Assembly (NCBI GenBank): GCA_001438005.1 | Contig: LIBO01000004.1 | Coordinates: 1-19,421, forward strand | Length of the DNA stretch: 19,421 nt | Reading direction: 5' to 3' | DNA from: Verrucomicrobia subdivision 6 bacterium BACL9 MAG-120507-bin52 | GTDB lineage: Bacteria; Verrucomicrobiota; Verrucomicrobiia; Methylacidiphilales; Verrucolacustridaceae | Notes under the pieces: generated by a model | Seen by the model: the letters and a program-made list of their open reading frames with translations, nothing else | Databases searched by the model: none | Told to the model about the DNA's origin: nothing | Made by a program: the position numbers and the translations under genes | Shown: positions 6,781 to 13,520 of the stretch, piece by piece | How positions within the stretch are numbered: position 1 is the first letter of the stretch | Layout: the number at the start of each line of letters is the position of its first letter

Positions 6781-6817
6781 AAAAAAATACCCCGCCGTGA
6801 GATTTTCACGACGGGGT
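6781..6817 (-). terminator. Rho-independent terminator for the cofG-cofH-SWIB unit
   Basis: Read on the minus strand, a 12-bp stem (arms at 6806-6817 and 6789-6800, loop 6801-6805) is followed one base later by a run of seven T (6787-6781). The only non-Watson-Crick pair is a G-U wobble when read on this strand and an A-C mismatch on the other, which supports minus-strand orientation. It lies 37 bases past the SWIB stop. Confidence 0.9.
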
Positions 6818-6824
6818 AAATCTT

Positions 6825-6845
6825 ACATGGGGAAACTCCCCATGT
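6825..6845. repeat. Second hairpin between the SWIB stop and the terminator
   Basis: ACATGGGGA (6825-6833) and TCCCCATGT (6837-6845) are exact reverse complements with a 3-base loop. The hairpin starts 8 bases after the SWIB stop and precedes the terminator stem by 7 bases. It has no T-run of its own, so it may act as a 3'-end stabiliser or a pause element. Confidence 0.7.
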
Positions 6846-6853
6846 GGGAAACG

Positions 6854-7111
6854 TTATTTAACGTGTTTGCTGGCGTACTTCGTCAACTCAAACATCGTCG
6901 CCGAGCTTTTTCCACCAAAGAGGGGTTTAAACAAATGATCCGCGTTGATGTTCCGGCGGTTCTTTTTGTCTTGGAGGCCGTTCTTCTTGATATAGGCCCA
7001 CAGTTTTTTGGTCATCTCCGTGCGGGGAACAGGCTTGCTCCCAATAATCGCGGACAGGATGGCGTCCGGTTGGACGGGTTTCATAAACGCTGCATTCGGT
7101 TTCTTTGCCAT
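6854..7111 (-). CDS. SWIB/MDM2-domain protein
   Basis: 85 residues, almost entirely one SWIB domain: FMKPVQPDAILSAIIGSKP, then TEMTKKLWAYIKKNGLQD, then RRNINADHLFKPLFG and MFELTKYASKHV. SWIB domains occur in eukaryotic chromatin-remodelling subunits and in stand-alone or topoisomerase-fused form in Chlamydiae and several other bacteria. The bacterial role is unproven; a chromosome-structure role is often suggested. The ATG start is supported by AAGGAG ten bases upstream. It begins 24 bases after the cofH stop, with no terminator between, and is followed by two hairpins, so it is probably the last gene of the cofG-cofH transcript, although a promoter of its own inside the cofH tail is possible. 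Confidence 0.92.
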   Translation of the reverse strand: MAKKPNAAFMKPVQPDAILSAIIGSKPVPRTEMTKKLWAYIKKNGLQDKKNRRNINADHLFKPLFGGKSSATMFELTKYASKHVK

Positions 7112-7135
7112 AGTTTCTTGTCTCCTTGGTTTGGG

Positions 7136-8248
7136 TTAGTTGTGATTACGATACATCTGCCACGATGCCCCTCTGCACGAGGGTGACAACCCTTTTTTAC
7201 GAGGAGAAAAGCCTTTTTGGACGCTCCCGTACAGGGTCGACCTCTCTTGCGGTTCATATCCTGCCCCACGAATCGCCGTCTCGATCTGCTCGGGTTCCAA
7301 ACCCTCCCCATGCTTTCCCCCGCTCGACCTCGTAATCGCCTCCTCATATAAGGTGCCCCCAAAATCGTTACACCCCCATCCCAGTGACTCGACCGCTCCT
7401 TCTACCCCCAACTTGACCCAGCTCGTCTGCAAGTTCGGAATCACCCCTCCTAAAACCATACGTGCCAGTGGGTAAAGTCGCATCGCCCTTTTTCGAATTC
7501 TCTCCTCCAGCACCTTCATCCCCCCCGCTCGCTTGGACAAAATTGCACCGAGCCGGTTCTGGTACGGCACAAATGCCAAAGGCACAAATTCGGTGAATCC
7601 CCCCGTCTCCTCTTGCACTCTTTGCAGAACTTCAAAGTGCCTCCGGATATCCTCCCACCTCTCCACATGCCCGAACAAGATGGTGGCACTCGATCTCACC
7701 CCCGCCTGATGCGCCGCCTTGACAATCTCCACCCAGCGCGCCGCCGGTAGCTTGTTACGCGAAATCTTTCGCCGTACCTCATCCACTAAAATCTCGGCCG
7801 CCGTCCCCGGAATCGACGCCACTCCCGCCGCTCTGAGTTTCCCCATCATCTCGGGTGGCTTACAGCCTGCCTTCTCACAAAGTGAATCGATCTCCATTGG
7901 GGAAAACGCGTGCAGATGCATCCACGGAAAGGCTTCGCGCAGCGCTTTCACTAAATCAAAGTAGTACTCGGGCCGCAAGTTGGGATCGATTCCACCCTGC
8001 AAACAAACCTCCGTCACCCATGGGGTCTGACCGACTCGCGCCACCACCTCATCGATCCGATCGGAAGTCGCCCCAACACTCCCGGGTCGTTTTCCAAACC
8101 CGCAGAAAGCACAACCCACCGTGCATACTCGGGAAAAGTTTGCGTTGCGATTCACCACATAAGTGATTTTTCGGCCGTGGAGTCGAAGCGTTTCTACCGC
8201 CGCTTGGCTTCGAAGCTCCTCCAGAGGCATTTTCCAAAAATCACTCAC
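7136..8248 (-). CDS. cofH: FO synthase subunit 2 (radical SAM, 5-amino-6-ribitylaminouracil:tyrosine 4-hydroxybenzyl transferase)
   Basis: 370 residues from GTG 8248. The radical-SAM cluster motif C-x3-C-x2-C is VCTVGCAFC (Cys42, 46, 49). CofH-specific landmarks follow: EVCLQGGIDPNL, LHAFSPMEI, PGTAAEILVDEVRRKI, SSATILFGHVE, and near the C-terminus NDFGGTLYEEAI and QERSTLYG. These separate it from the menaquinone enzymes MqnC and MqnE. CofH couples a tyrosine-derived fragment to 5-amino-6-(ribitylamino)uracil, giving the intermediate that CofG closes to FO. The start is placed at GTG because it overlaps the cofG TGA as GTGA and has GGAGGAGAAGG upstream; an ATG at 8290 lies inside cofG. About 25 residues after the conserved end form a low-complexity tail (KGFSPRKKGLSPS) encoded by two imperfect tandem copies of a 20-22 base unit (7177-7218). 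Confidence 0.9.
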   Translation of the reverse strand: MSDFWKMPLEELRSQAAVETLRLHGRKITYVVNRNANFSRVCTVGCAFCGFGKRPGSVGATSDRIDEVVARVGQTPWVTEVCLQGGIDPNLRPEYYFDLVKALREAFPWMHLHAFSPMEIDSLCEKAGCKPPEMMGKLRAAGVASIPGTAAEILVDEVRRKISRNKLPAARWVEIVKAAHQAGVRSSATILFGHVERWEDIRRHFEVLQRVQEETGGFTEFVPLAFVPYQNRLGAILSKRAGGMKVLEERIRKRAMRLYPLARMVLGGVIPNLQTSWVKLGVEGAVESLGWGCNDFGGTLYEEAITRSSGGKHGEGLEPEQIETAIRGAGYEPQERSTLYGSVQKGFSPRKKGLSPSCRGASWQMYRNHN

Positions 8249-9252
8249 AACACCTTCTCCTCCCAAAATCGACTCACCCTTTCCTGCCATCGGACATCTA
8301 ACCACTCCCTTGTGCTGTGACTTTGATACACCGGCAACCTTTCGACCAACTTGCGCCCCTTGGCCTCACATCTTTTCTCATACAAACCTACCTGCTCCCA
8401 CGGTCGACTGGGGTTCACCTCATCCCGGGCCCACGAAATCCCCCCCAAATCGTCTAACTCATGTAAAAGATCTACCCACCTCGGTTCCAAATTAGGGGGA
8501 ATCTGGATGGCGACACCCGGAGCCCAATCCCGCCACGCCTGCATCATCTCCGCATACTCACTCAAAGTCGGCGCCACCCCTGCCGACCACCTCGATCCCG
8601 CATTCGGAACATAACGTTGAATCAAAATCTCCTGTAAATGTCCGTGTTTCGAATGGATCTCCGCCAGAACCTCCAAAGATTGTAAGCGAGAAGCCTGACT
8701 CTCACCCCAACCAACCAGGATTCCACTGGTAAAGGGCACTTTGGCCCGACCCGCCGCTTCCATCCCAGCAATACGGCCCGCCACTTTTTTCTCGGGGGCA
8801 CACTCCGAATGGTCTCGCACACTCTCCAACATCATCCCCATCGAAACAAAGTTCGGTCGCAATCTGACCAACTCCTCCTCCGTCATCCGGCCAAAATTCC
8901 CGTGGGGAAATAATCCCGCCTCGGCACAACGCTCCCCTACTCGATTGGCGAATTCCCAAAAGTCGCCGTACCCCCGCCGGGCCAACTCCTCCTGAATGTG
9001 GGGCATCCCTCCTGGCCTCTCCCCAGAGATGAGCAGCGCCTCCCGGGCTCCCCCCTGCTGCGCTTCCCTAATAATCCTCTCCATCTCCCCGTCTGATAAG
9101 AGGCCCTCCCCATCACTCCGGAACCCGCAGTAACGGCAGTGCCAAGGACAGTCGTGGGTTAAAACCAGGGTGATCGAGCGCGAGTAGGTCACCGCCCTGC
9201 CACCCGCAGGCTCCAGGACATCAAGAAAAGGTTCTTCGGTAACAGCTTTCAA
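8245..9252 (-). CDS. cofG: FO synthase subunit 1 (radical SAM, 7,8-didemethyl-8-hydroxy-5-deazariboflavin synthase)
   Basis: 335 residues from TTG 9252. The radical-SAM motif is DCPWHCRYC (Cys35, 39, 42). CofG landmarks include ALLISGERP, FVSMGMMLES, KVPFTSGILVGWGE, EILIQRYVPNAGS, IQIPPNLEPRW and DDLGGISWARDEVNP. CofG completes ring closure of the deazaflavin chromophore FO from the CofH product. FO is the precursor of cofactor F420 and is also the antenna of some DNA photolyases. No ATG is available: TTG 9252 is used here, and GTG 9192, just before the conserved core, is an alternative. The gene is divergent from psd with only 29 bases between starts, or 89 if GTG is used. Confidence 0.9.
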   Translation of the reverse strand: MKAVTEEPFLDVLEPAGGRAVTYSRSITLVLTHDCPWHCRYCGFRSDGEGLLSDGEMERIIREAQQGGAREALLISGERPGGMPHIQEELARRGYGDFWEFANRVGERCAEAGLFPHGNFGRMTEEELVRLRPNFVSMGMMLESVRDHSECAPEKKVAGRIAGMEAAGRAKVPFTSGILVGWGESQASRLQSLEVLAEIHSKHGHLQEILIQRYVPNAGSRWSAGVAPTLSEYAEMMQAWRDWAPGVAIQIPPNLEPRWVDLLHELDDLGGISWARDEVNPSRPWEQVGLYEKRCEAKGRKLVERLPVYQSHSTREWLDVRWQERVSRFWEEKVL

Positions 9253-9281
9253 TAAGGGGGTCTTCTCGCTAAAAATCTACC

Positions 9282-9908
9282 ATGGCCTTACGCGAAGCAA
9301 GACCGTTCCTTATCGGCGCCGCCGTGCTCTTGGGGGTGTGCCTGTGGCTGGGGTGGGTCGTCGGCAGCATCTTGGCCGGCCTTCTCCTGATTGGCATTTT
9401 ACTTTTTTTCCGAGACCCAACCAGAACTCCCCCCGCCAACCCTCTCGCCCTGGTCAGTCCGGCGGATGGCAAAGTCATTTGTGTCGATGAATCGGAAGAC
9501 CCCTGTTTTGGTCTCGGGAAGTTTCGCCGCGTGGGCATTTTCCTTTCCGTCCTCGATGTCCACGTCAACCGTAGCCCCTTTACCGCCACGATTGAAAAAA
9601 CCCACTACTCCGCGGGTGAATTCCTCGACGCCCGCCACTTGGAGGTCGATCTCCGTAACGAAAACCAAACCTGGCTCCTGCGTACCGCCAAGGGCCCCAT
9701 CTTGGTCCGGCAAATTGCCGGCCTCATCGCCCGCAGAATCGTTGGCTGGAAAAAATCTGGCGATAGCGTCACCACGGGAGAAAGAATCGGCATGATTCGC
9801 TTCGGCTCCAGAACCGACCTCTACTTCCCCACCTCCTGCACGCCCCAAGTTCAAGTCGGCCAGCGGGTCGTCGGTGGCCAAACCATTCTTGCCCTATGGC
9901 CCGCCTAA
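9282..9908 (+). CDS. psd: Phosphatidylserine decarboxylase, short (archaeal-type) proenzyme
   Basis: 208 residues, the short Psd form. A hydrophobic N-terminus at about 8-43 anchors it to the membrane. Landmarks are FFRDPTRTPP (42-51), SPADGKVI (59-66), FLSVLDVHVNRSP (87-99, with Asp92 and His94) and the self-cleavage site GSRTDLYFP (175-183). In this family Ser176 becomes the pyruvoyl group after autocatalytic cleavage into beta and alpha chains. The enzyme turns phosphatidylserine into phosphatidylethanolamine. The ATG has no good Shine-Dalgarno site. The 3' end overlaps pssA by 13 bases, and the two enzymes act in sequence. Confidence 0.95.
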   Translation: MALREARPFLIGAAVLLGVCLWLGWVVGSILAGLLLIGILLFFRDPTRTPPANPLALVSPADGKVICVDESEDPCFGLGKFRRVGIFLSVLDVHVNRSPFTATIEKTHYSAGEFLDARHLEVDLRNENQTWLLRTAKGPILVRQIAGLIARRIVGWKKSGDSVTTGERIGMIRFGSRTDLYFPTSCTPQVQVGQRVVGGQTILALWPA

Positions 9909-10729
9909 AAAATCGCCCCCCGAACTCAGCTCGCAAAGGAGTCGCCTACCTCCTTCCCAGCTTAATGACCGCGGGCAATCTCTTCTGCGGCTTCATGGCC
10001 GTTCTGCAAATCATCCAAGGCAGCCTGCTTCAGGCTGAGGATAATATCGCTTGGACCCAACCCTACGAAACCAGCCTGCTTTGGATTCTGGGCGCCTTTA
10101 TCTTCGATATGCTCGATGGCCGCGTCGCCCGCCTCGGCGGACACGAAAGCGCCTTCGGCCGTGAGTTCGACTCTCTCGCTGACGTCATCTCCTTCGGAAT
10201 CGCACCGGCACTCCTTGTTTTTAAAATCGTGCTGGCCGAGCTCCCCGCTCGCATTGGTTGGATGATCGCCTTCGTCTACCTCGTTTGTGGAGCCATGCGC
10301 CTCGCCCGCTTTAATACCCTCGCCGTCGAACCCCAAAACCCATCCCGCTCCAAAGACTTCAGCGGATTCCCCATCCCCGCCGCCGCCGGACTCGTTGCTT
10401 CCGTCACTCTCCTGCTGCTCAAATACTACGAATCCGATCGCGTCATCGGAAATTTTAAATATGCCCTCGCGGCTCTTCTCCTCTTTCTTAGCTTTATGAT
10501 GTTCAGCAAAGTCAGCTACCCCAGTTTCAAAACTTTGGATTGGCGCTCTCAACGCCCAATCCCGCGTCTCTTGCTTATCGTCGCCGCCCTCGCCCTGATC
10601 GTCCAAACGTACCACTACTCTCTCGCGGTTCTCTTTACTGGATACTTAATCTACGGCTTCGTTCGACCCAAACTGAGTCGTCGCATCCGAGCCGAAATCG
10701 AAGAGGAAAAAATCCGCTCAACCGTTTGA
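9896..10729 (+). CDS. pssA: CDP-diacylglycerol--serine O-phosphatidyltransferase (PssA, CDP-alcohol transferase type)
   Basis: 277 residues with several membrane spans. The CDP-alcohol phosphotransferase signature is complete: Asp71-x2-Asp74-Gly-x2-Ala-Arg-x8-Gly-x3-Asp92-x3-Asp96 (from DMLDGRVAR to FDSLADV). The N-terminal YLLPSLMTAGNLFCGF and the FSGFPIPAAAG segment are typical of phosphatidylserine synthases of the integral-membrane type II family. It converts CDP-diacylglycerol and serine into phosphatidylserine, the substrate of the overlapping upstream psd product. The ATG lies inside the end of psd and is translationally coupled. It is convergent with atpC. Confidence 0.93.
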   Translation: MARLKNRPPNSARKGVAYLLPSLMTAGNLFCGFMAVLQIIQGSLLQAEDNIAWTQPYETSLLWILGAFIFDMLDGRVARLGGHESAFGREFDSLADVISFGIAPALLVFKIVLAELPARIGWMIAFVYLVCGAMRLARFNTLAVEPQNPSRSKDFSGFPIPAAAGLVASVTLLLLKYYESDRVIGNFKYALAALLLFLSFMMFSKVSYPSFKTLDWRSQRPIPRLLLIVAALALIVQTYHYSLAVLFTGYLIYGFVRPKLSRRIRAEIEEEKIRSTV

Positions 10730-10753
10730 GTATTTTACCCGTGACATATCTCT

Positions 10754-10767
10754 GGGCCGCGGGGCCC
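10754..10767. terminator. Possible hairpin terminator between convergent pssA and atpC
   Basis: GGGCC (10754-10758) and GGCCC (10763-10767) form a short G+C-rich hairpin in the 43-base gap between the two convergent stops. Only a broken T-rich stretch follows on the plus strand, so the call is weak. No other terminator was found for either operon. Confidence 0.35.
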
Positions 10768-10772
10768 TCGGG

Positions 10773-11183
10773 CTAATTTCTTCTTTTACGTTTCAGCTCT
10801 AACTGCGCCGTCGAACGTTGGATCAAGGCCATCAACTCGGCTGCTTCTGGCCCTGCCTTCTTCTCCAGCAGCGCCTGCTTTGCGCTTTCCAGTGCCCTCT
10901 CCACCGCATGCTCATCGATATCTTCTGGCTTCACTGCCATATCGGTCAGAATCGTCACCCGATCTCCCGTGATCTCGGCAAAACCTCCGCCCACCGCCAA
11001 CTCATCGCCCCGGGATCCTGCCTTCAAAACTAACTCCCCTGGCTGTATTGCGGTCAGCAGAGGGACGTGACCCGGCAAAATGCCCAGCTGCCCCTCCACC
11101 CCCGGCATGACGACCTGCTCGACATCATCGTCGAAGGTCTTGCCTTCCGGAGTCACCACTACCAGCCGAAGTTTTCCCGCCAT
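10773..11183 (-). CDS. atpC: F1Fo ATP synthase subunit epsilon
   Basis: 136 residues. The N-terminal beta-barrel shows LRLVVVTPEGKTF, then VVMPGVEGQLGILPGHVPLLTAIQPGEL, then LAVGGGFAEITGDRVTILTD. A full C-terminal two-helix region follows (about 90-135, ending in a Lys/Arg-rich tail), the element that in other bacteria can inhibit ATP hydrolysis. It is part of the rotor central stalk, bound to gamma. The ATG is 4 bases past the atpD stop and is the last gene of the operon. An in-frame ATG at 11216 lies inside atpD and is not used. Confidence 0.95.
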   Translation of the reverse strand: MAGKLRLVVVTPEGKTFDDDVEQVVMPGVEGQLGILPGHVPLLTAIQPGELVLKAGSRGDELAVGGGFAEITGDRVTILTDMAVKPEDIDEHAVERALESAKQALLEKKAGPEAAELMALIQRSTAQLELKRKRRN

Positions 11184-11187
11184 GGTT

Positions 11188-12615
11188 TTAGCTCTTCGCC
11201 ACCGCTCCGATGCCACCCTTCATGTAGAAGTTGGCCTCAGGCACATCATCATGTTTGCCTTCGAGGATCTCCTTAAAGCCTTTGATCGTCTCCGCCACCG
11301 TCACGTATTCGCCCTTCGTTCCAGTGAAGACTTCGGCCACATGGAAAGGCTGACTTAAGAACCGTTGGATCTTTCGGGCACGGAAAACGGTCAACTTGTC
11401 CTCGGGCGACAATTCGTCCATGCCCAGAATTGCAATGATGTCCTGCAGATCCTTGTACTTCTGCAAAACCCTCTGCACTCCACGAGCCACTTCGTAGTGC
11501 TCTTGCCCGACGATCTCCGGCGCCAACGCTTTCGAGGTCGAAGCCAGCGGGTCCACCGCCGGATAAATTCCTAGCTCCGCAATCGACCGCTCCAACACGA
11601 TCGTCGAATCCAAGTGGGCGAAGGTATTCGCCGGTGCCGGATCGGTTAAATCGTCCGCTGGCACATACACCGCTTGGAAGGAAGTGATCGAACCCTTCTT
11701 CGTCGAGGTGATCCGCTCCTGCAGATCCCCCATCTCGGCCGACAGCGTGGGTTGATACCCTACCGCGCTGGGAGTTCTTCCCAACAACGCCGATACCTCG
11801 GAACCCGCTTGGCTAAAGCGGAAAATATTATCGATAAAGAGCAGCACGTCCTGATTCTTCTCGTCACGGAAGTATTCCGCAATCGCCAGTCCGCTCAACG
11901 CCACCCGCATACGCGCACCCGGCGGCTCGTTCATTTGTCCGTAGACCAGCGCGACCTTGGATTTTGAAATATCCTTCAAATTAATTACGCCCGCCTCCGA
12001 CATTTCATTATAAAGATCGTTTCCTTCCCGGGTTCTTTCGCCTACTCCCGCAAAGACGGAAAATCCGCCGTGCCCCTTGGCGATGTTGTTGATCAACTCC
12101 ATGATGACCACGGTCTTTCCCACCCCGGCTCCTCCGAATGCACCCACCTTTCCTCCCTTGGTGAAGGGGCAGATCAGGTCAATCACCTTGATCCCCGTCT
12201 CAAGCACTTTCGCTTGCGTGTCCTGCTCCACCAAAGTCGGCGCGCGACGATGAATCGGATACCTCTTTTCCGCCTTCACGGGTCCTCGCTCATCCACCGG
12301 CTCCCCTAAAACATTCAGCACCCGCCCCAACACCCCTTCTCCCACCGGAACGGAAATCGGTGCTCCGGTGTCTTTTACCGGCATTCCCCTCTTTAACCCT
12401 TCGGTCGAGGACATCGCTACCGCCCGCGCCCAATCGTCCCCCAAATGCTGCTGCACTTCTAAGACCACACTCGTCTTTTGGCCTCCCACCTCAAAGTCCA
12501 CTTCCAAAGCGGAAAGCAGCGCCGGCATGCTCGCATCTCCCGAAAATTCCACGTCCACCACTGGACCGATCACCTGCACGATCGACCCCACATTGTTTGC
12601 TGTTTTGGTTGCCAT
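11188..12615 (-). CDS. atpD: F1Fo ATP synthase subunit beta (catalytic)
   Basis: 475 residues, the usual length. The Walker A motif is GGAGVGKT (161-168), the catalytic Glu lies in GVGERTREGNDLY (Glu193), and Walker B is DVLLFIDNIFRF. The adenine-pocket and DELSPEDK segments near the C-terminus are intact; the latter corresponds to the DELSEEDK (DELSEED) contact loop. The three beta subunits carry the catalytic nucleotide sites of F1. The ATG at 12615 is preceded by AGGAGAG at good spacing. It lies 19 bases after atpG. Confidence 0.99.
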   Translation of the reverse strand: MATKTANNVGSIVQVIGPVVDVEFSGDASMPALLSALEVDFEVGGQKTSVVLEVQQHLGDDWARAVAMSSTEGLKRGMPVKDTGAPISVPVGEGVLGRVLNVLGEPVDERGPVKAEKRYPIHRRAPTLVEQDTQAKVLETGIKVIDLICPFTKGGKVGAFGGAGVGKTVVIMELINNIAKGHGGFSVFAGVGERTREGNDLYNEMSEAGVINLKDISKSKVALVYGQMNEPPGARMRVALSGLAIAEYFRDEKNQDVLLFIDNIFRFSQAGSEVSALLGRTPSAVGYQPTLSAEMGDLQERITSTKKGSITSFQAVYVPADDLTDPAPANTFAHLDSTIVLERSIAELGIYPAVDPLASTSKALAPEIVGQEHYEVARGVQRVLQKYKDLQDIIAILGMDELSPEDKLTVFRARKIQRFLSQPFHVAEVFTGTKGEYVTVAETIKGFKEILEGKHDDVPEANFYMKGGIGAVAKS

Positions 12616-12634
12616 AACTGCTCTCCTTTTTCCG

Positions 12635-13510
12635 TCAGGCCATGGCCATTTGCGCCGTGGCAATCTCCAGCAGTTCGGTCGTAATGCCGCTCTGCCGGAC
12701 TTTGTTATATTCCAGGGTTAAGTCCTTGATCATTCCCTTCGCGTTGTCGGTGGCGCTCTTCATCGCTACCATTCGCGCGGAATGCTCGGAGGCCTTCGCG
12801 TCCAGCACCAACTGGTACACCTGGAAATGGATATAGGCAGGGAGTAAGGCCGAAAGCACCTCGTTCCCGCTCGGTTCATAAATATATTGTAAATTTGCAT
12901 CCGCCTCGATCACCCCCTCCTCCGCCGGCCCCGTCCCCGCCTCCAGCTTTTCCAACCGCCCAATGGGCAACAGATCGTTCCGTTCTGGCTTCTGCACCAA
13001 GGTGTTGACAAACCGGGTATGAAATACGCTGACGCTATCAATCCTCCCCTCCAAATATTGGTCGATCAAAAATTGGCTGATCTGCTTAATCTTGTAGCTC
13101 GAGGCATCATCCTTCACCTCAAAGTCAGCCAGGAGCTCCCTCCCCATTCGGGCGACAAACTGCTTTCCCTTTTTTCCCGCCGTCACAAACACCGTATCTT
13201 TGGGCAGCATCCCTACCTCCCGCAACAAATTCGTGTTCAACGCTCCACACAGACCTTTGTCTGTACTAATCACCAAAGCACACGGCCTCCGCATCTCACG
13301 CTTCTCCAAAAAGGGATGGGAGATCGACCCCACTCGATTCGCTAAGGACGAGAGCACCCGATTCATCGCCTCCGCATAAGGCCGACCCGCCAGGGCCGCC
13401 TGCTGCGCTTTGCGCATTTTGGAGGCGGCCACCATCTGCATCGCCTTGGTGATCTGCGCGGTGTTTTTTACCGAGCGGATCCTGCGACGAATGTCACGTG
13501 TGCTGGCCAT
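12635..13510 (-). CDS. atpG: F1Fo ATP synthase subunit gamma
   Basis: 291 residues. The N-terminal coiled-coil strand RDIRRRIRSVKNTAQITKAM and the C-terminal strand MKSATDNAKGMIKDLTLEYN are the two long helices that form the rotating shaft in F1. The central Rossmann-like segment ALVISTDKGLCGALN is conserved. The start is ATG 13510 with AAGGA seven bases upstream. It lies 10 bases after the atpA stop. Confidence 0.98.
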   Translation of the reverse strand: MASTRDIRRRIRSVKNTAQITKAMQMVAASKMRKAQQAALAGRPYAEAMNRVLSSLANRVGSISHPFLEKREMRRPCALVISTDKGLCGALNTNLLREVGMLPKDTVFVTAGKKGKQFVARMGRELLADFEVKDDASSYKIKQISQFLIDQYLEGRIDSVSVFHTRFVNTLVQKPERNDLLPIGRLEKLEAGTGPAEEGVIEADANLQYIYEPSGNEVLSALLPAYIHFQVYQLVLDAKASEHSARMVAMKSATDNAKGMIKDLTLEYNKVRQSGITTELLEIATAQMAMA

Positions 13511-13520
13511 CGATCAATCC

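Noticed and set aside
7177..7218. A plus-strand terminator (AGGGT/ACCCT hairpin followed by T6) and imperfect tandem repeat
   Set aside because: No plus-strand gene ends here and the stem is only 5 bp; the repeat is degenerate and lies in the non-conserved tail of cofH, so it probably reflects local slippage.
7136..9252. The radical-SAM pair as menaquinone futalosine-pathway enzymes MqnC/MqnE
   Set aside because: The motifs PGTAAEILVDEVR, SSATILFGHVE and STLYG in one protein and KVPFTSGILVGWGE, IPPNL and DDLGGIS in the other fit CofH and CofG better.
9962..10615. A 217-residue minus-strand frame within pssA
   Set aside because: Antisense to the complete CDP-alcohol transferase; the acidic, Glu/Gly-rich sequence is typical of shadow frames.
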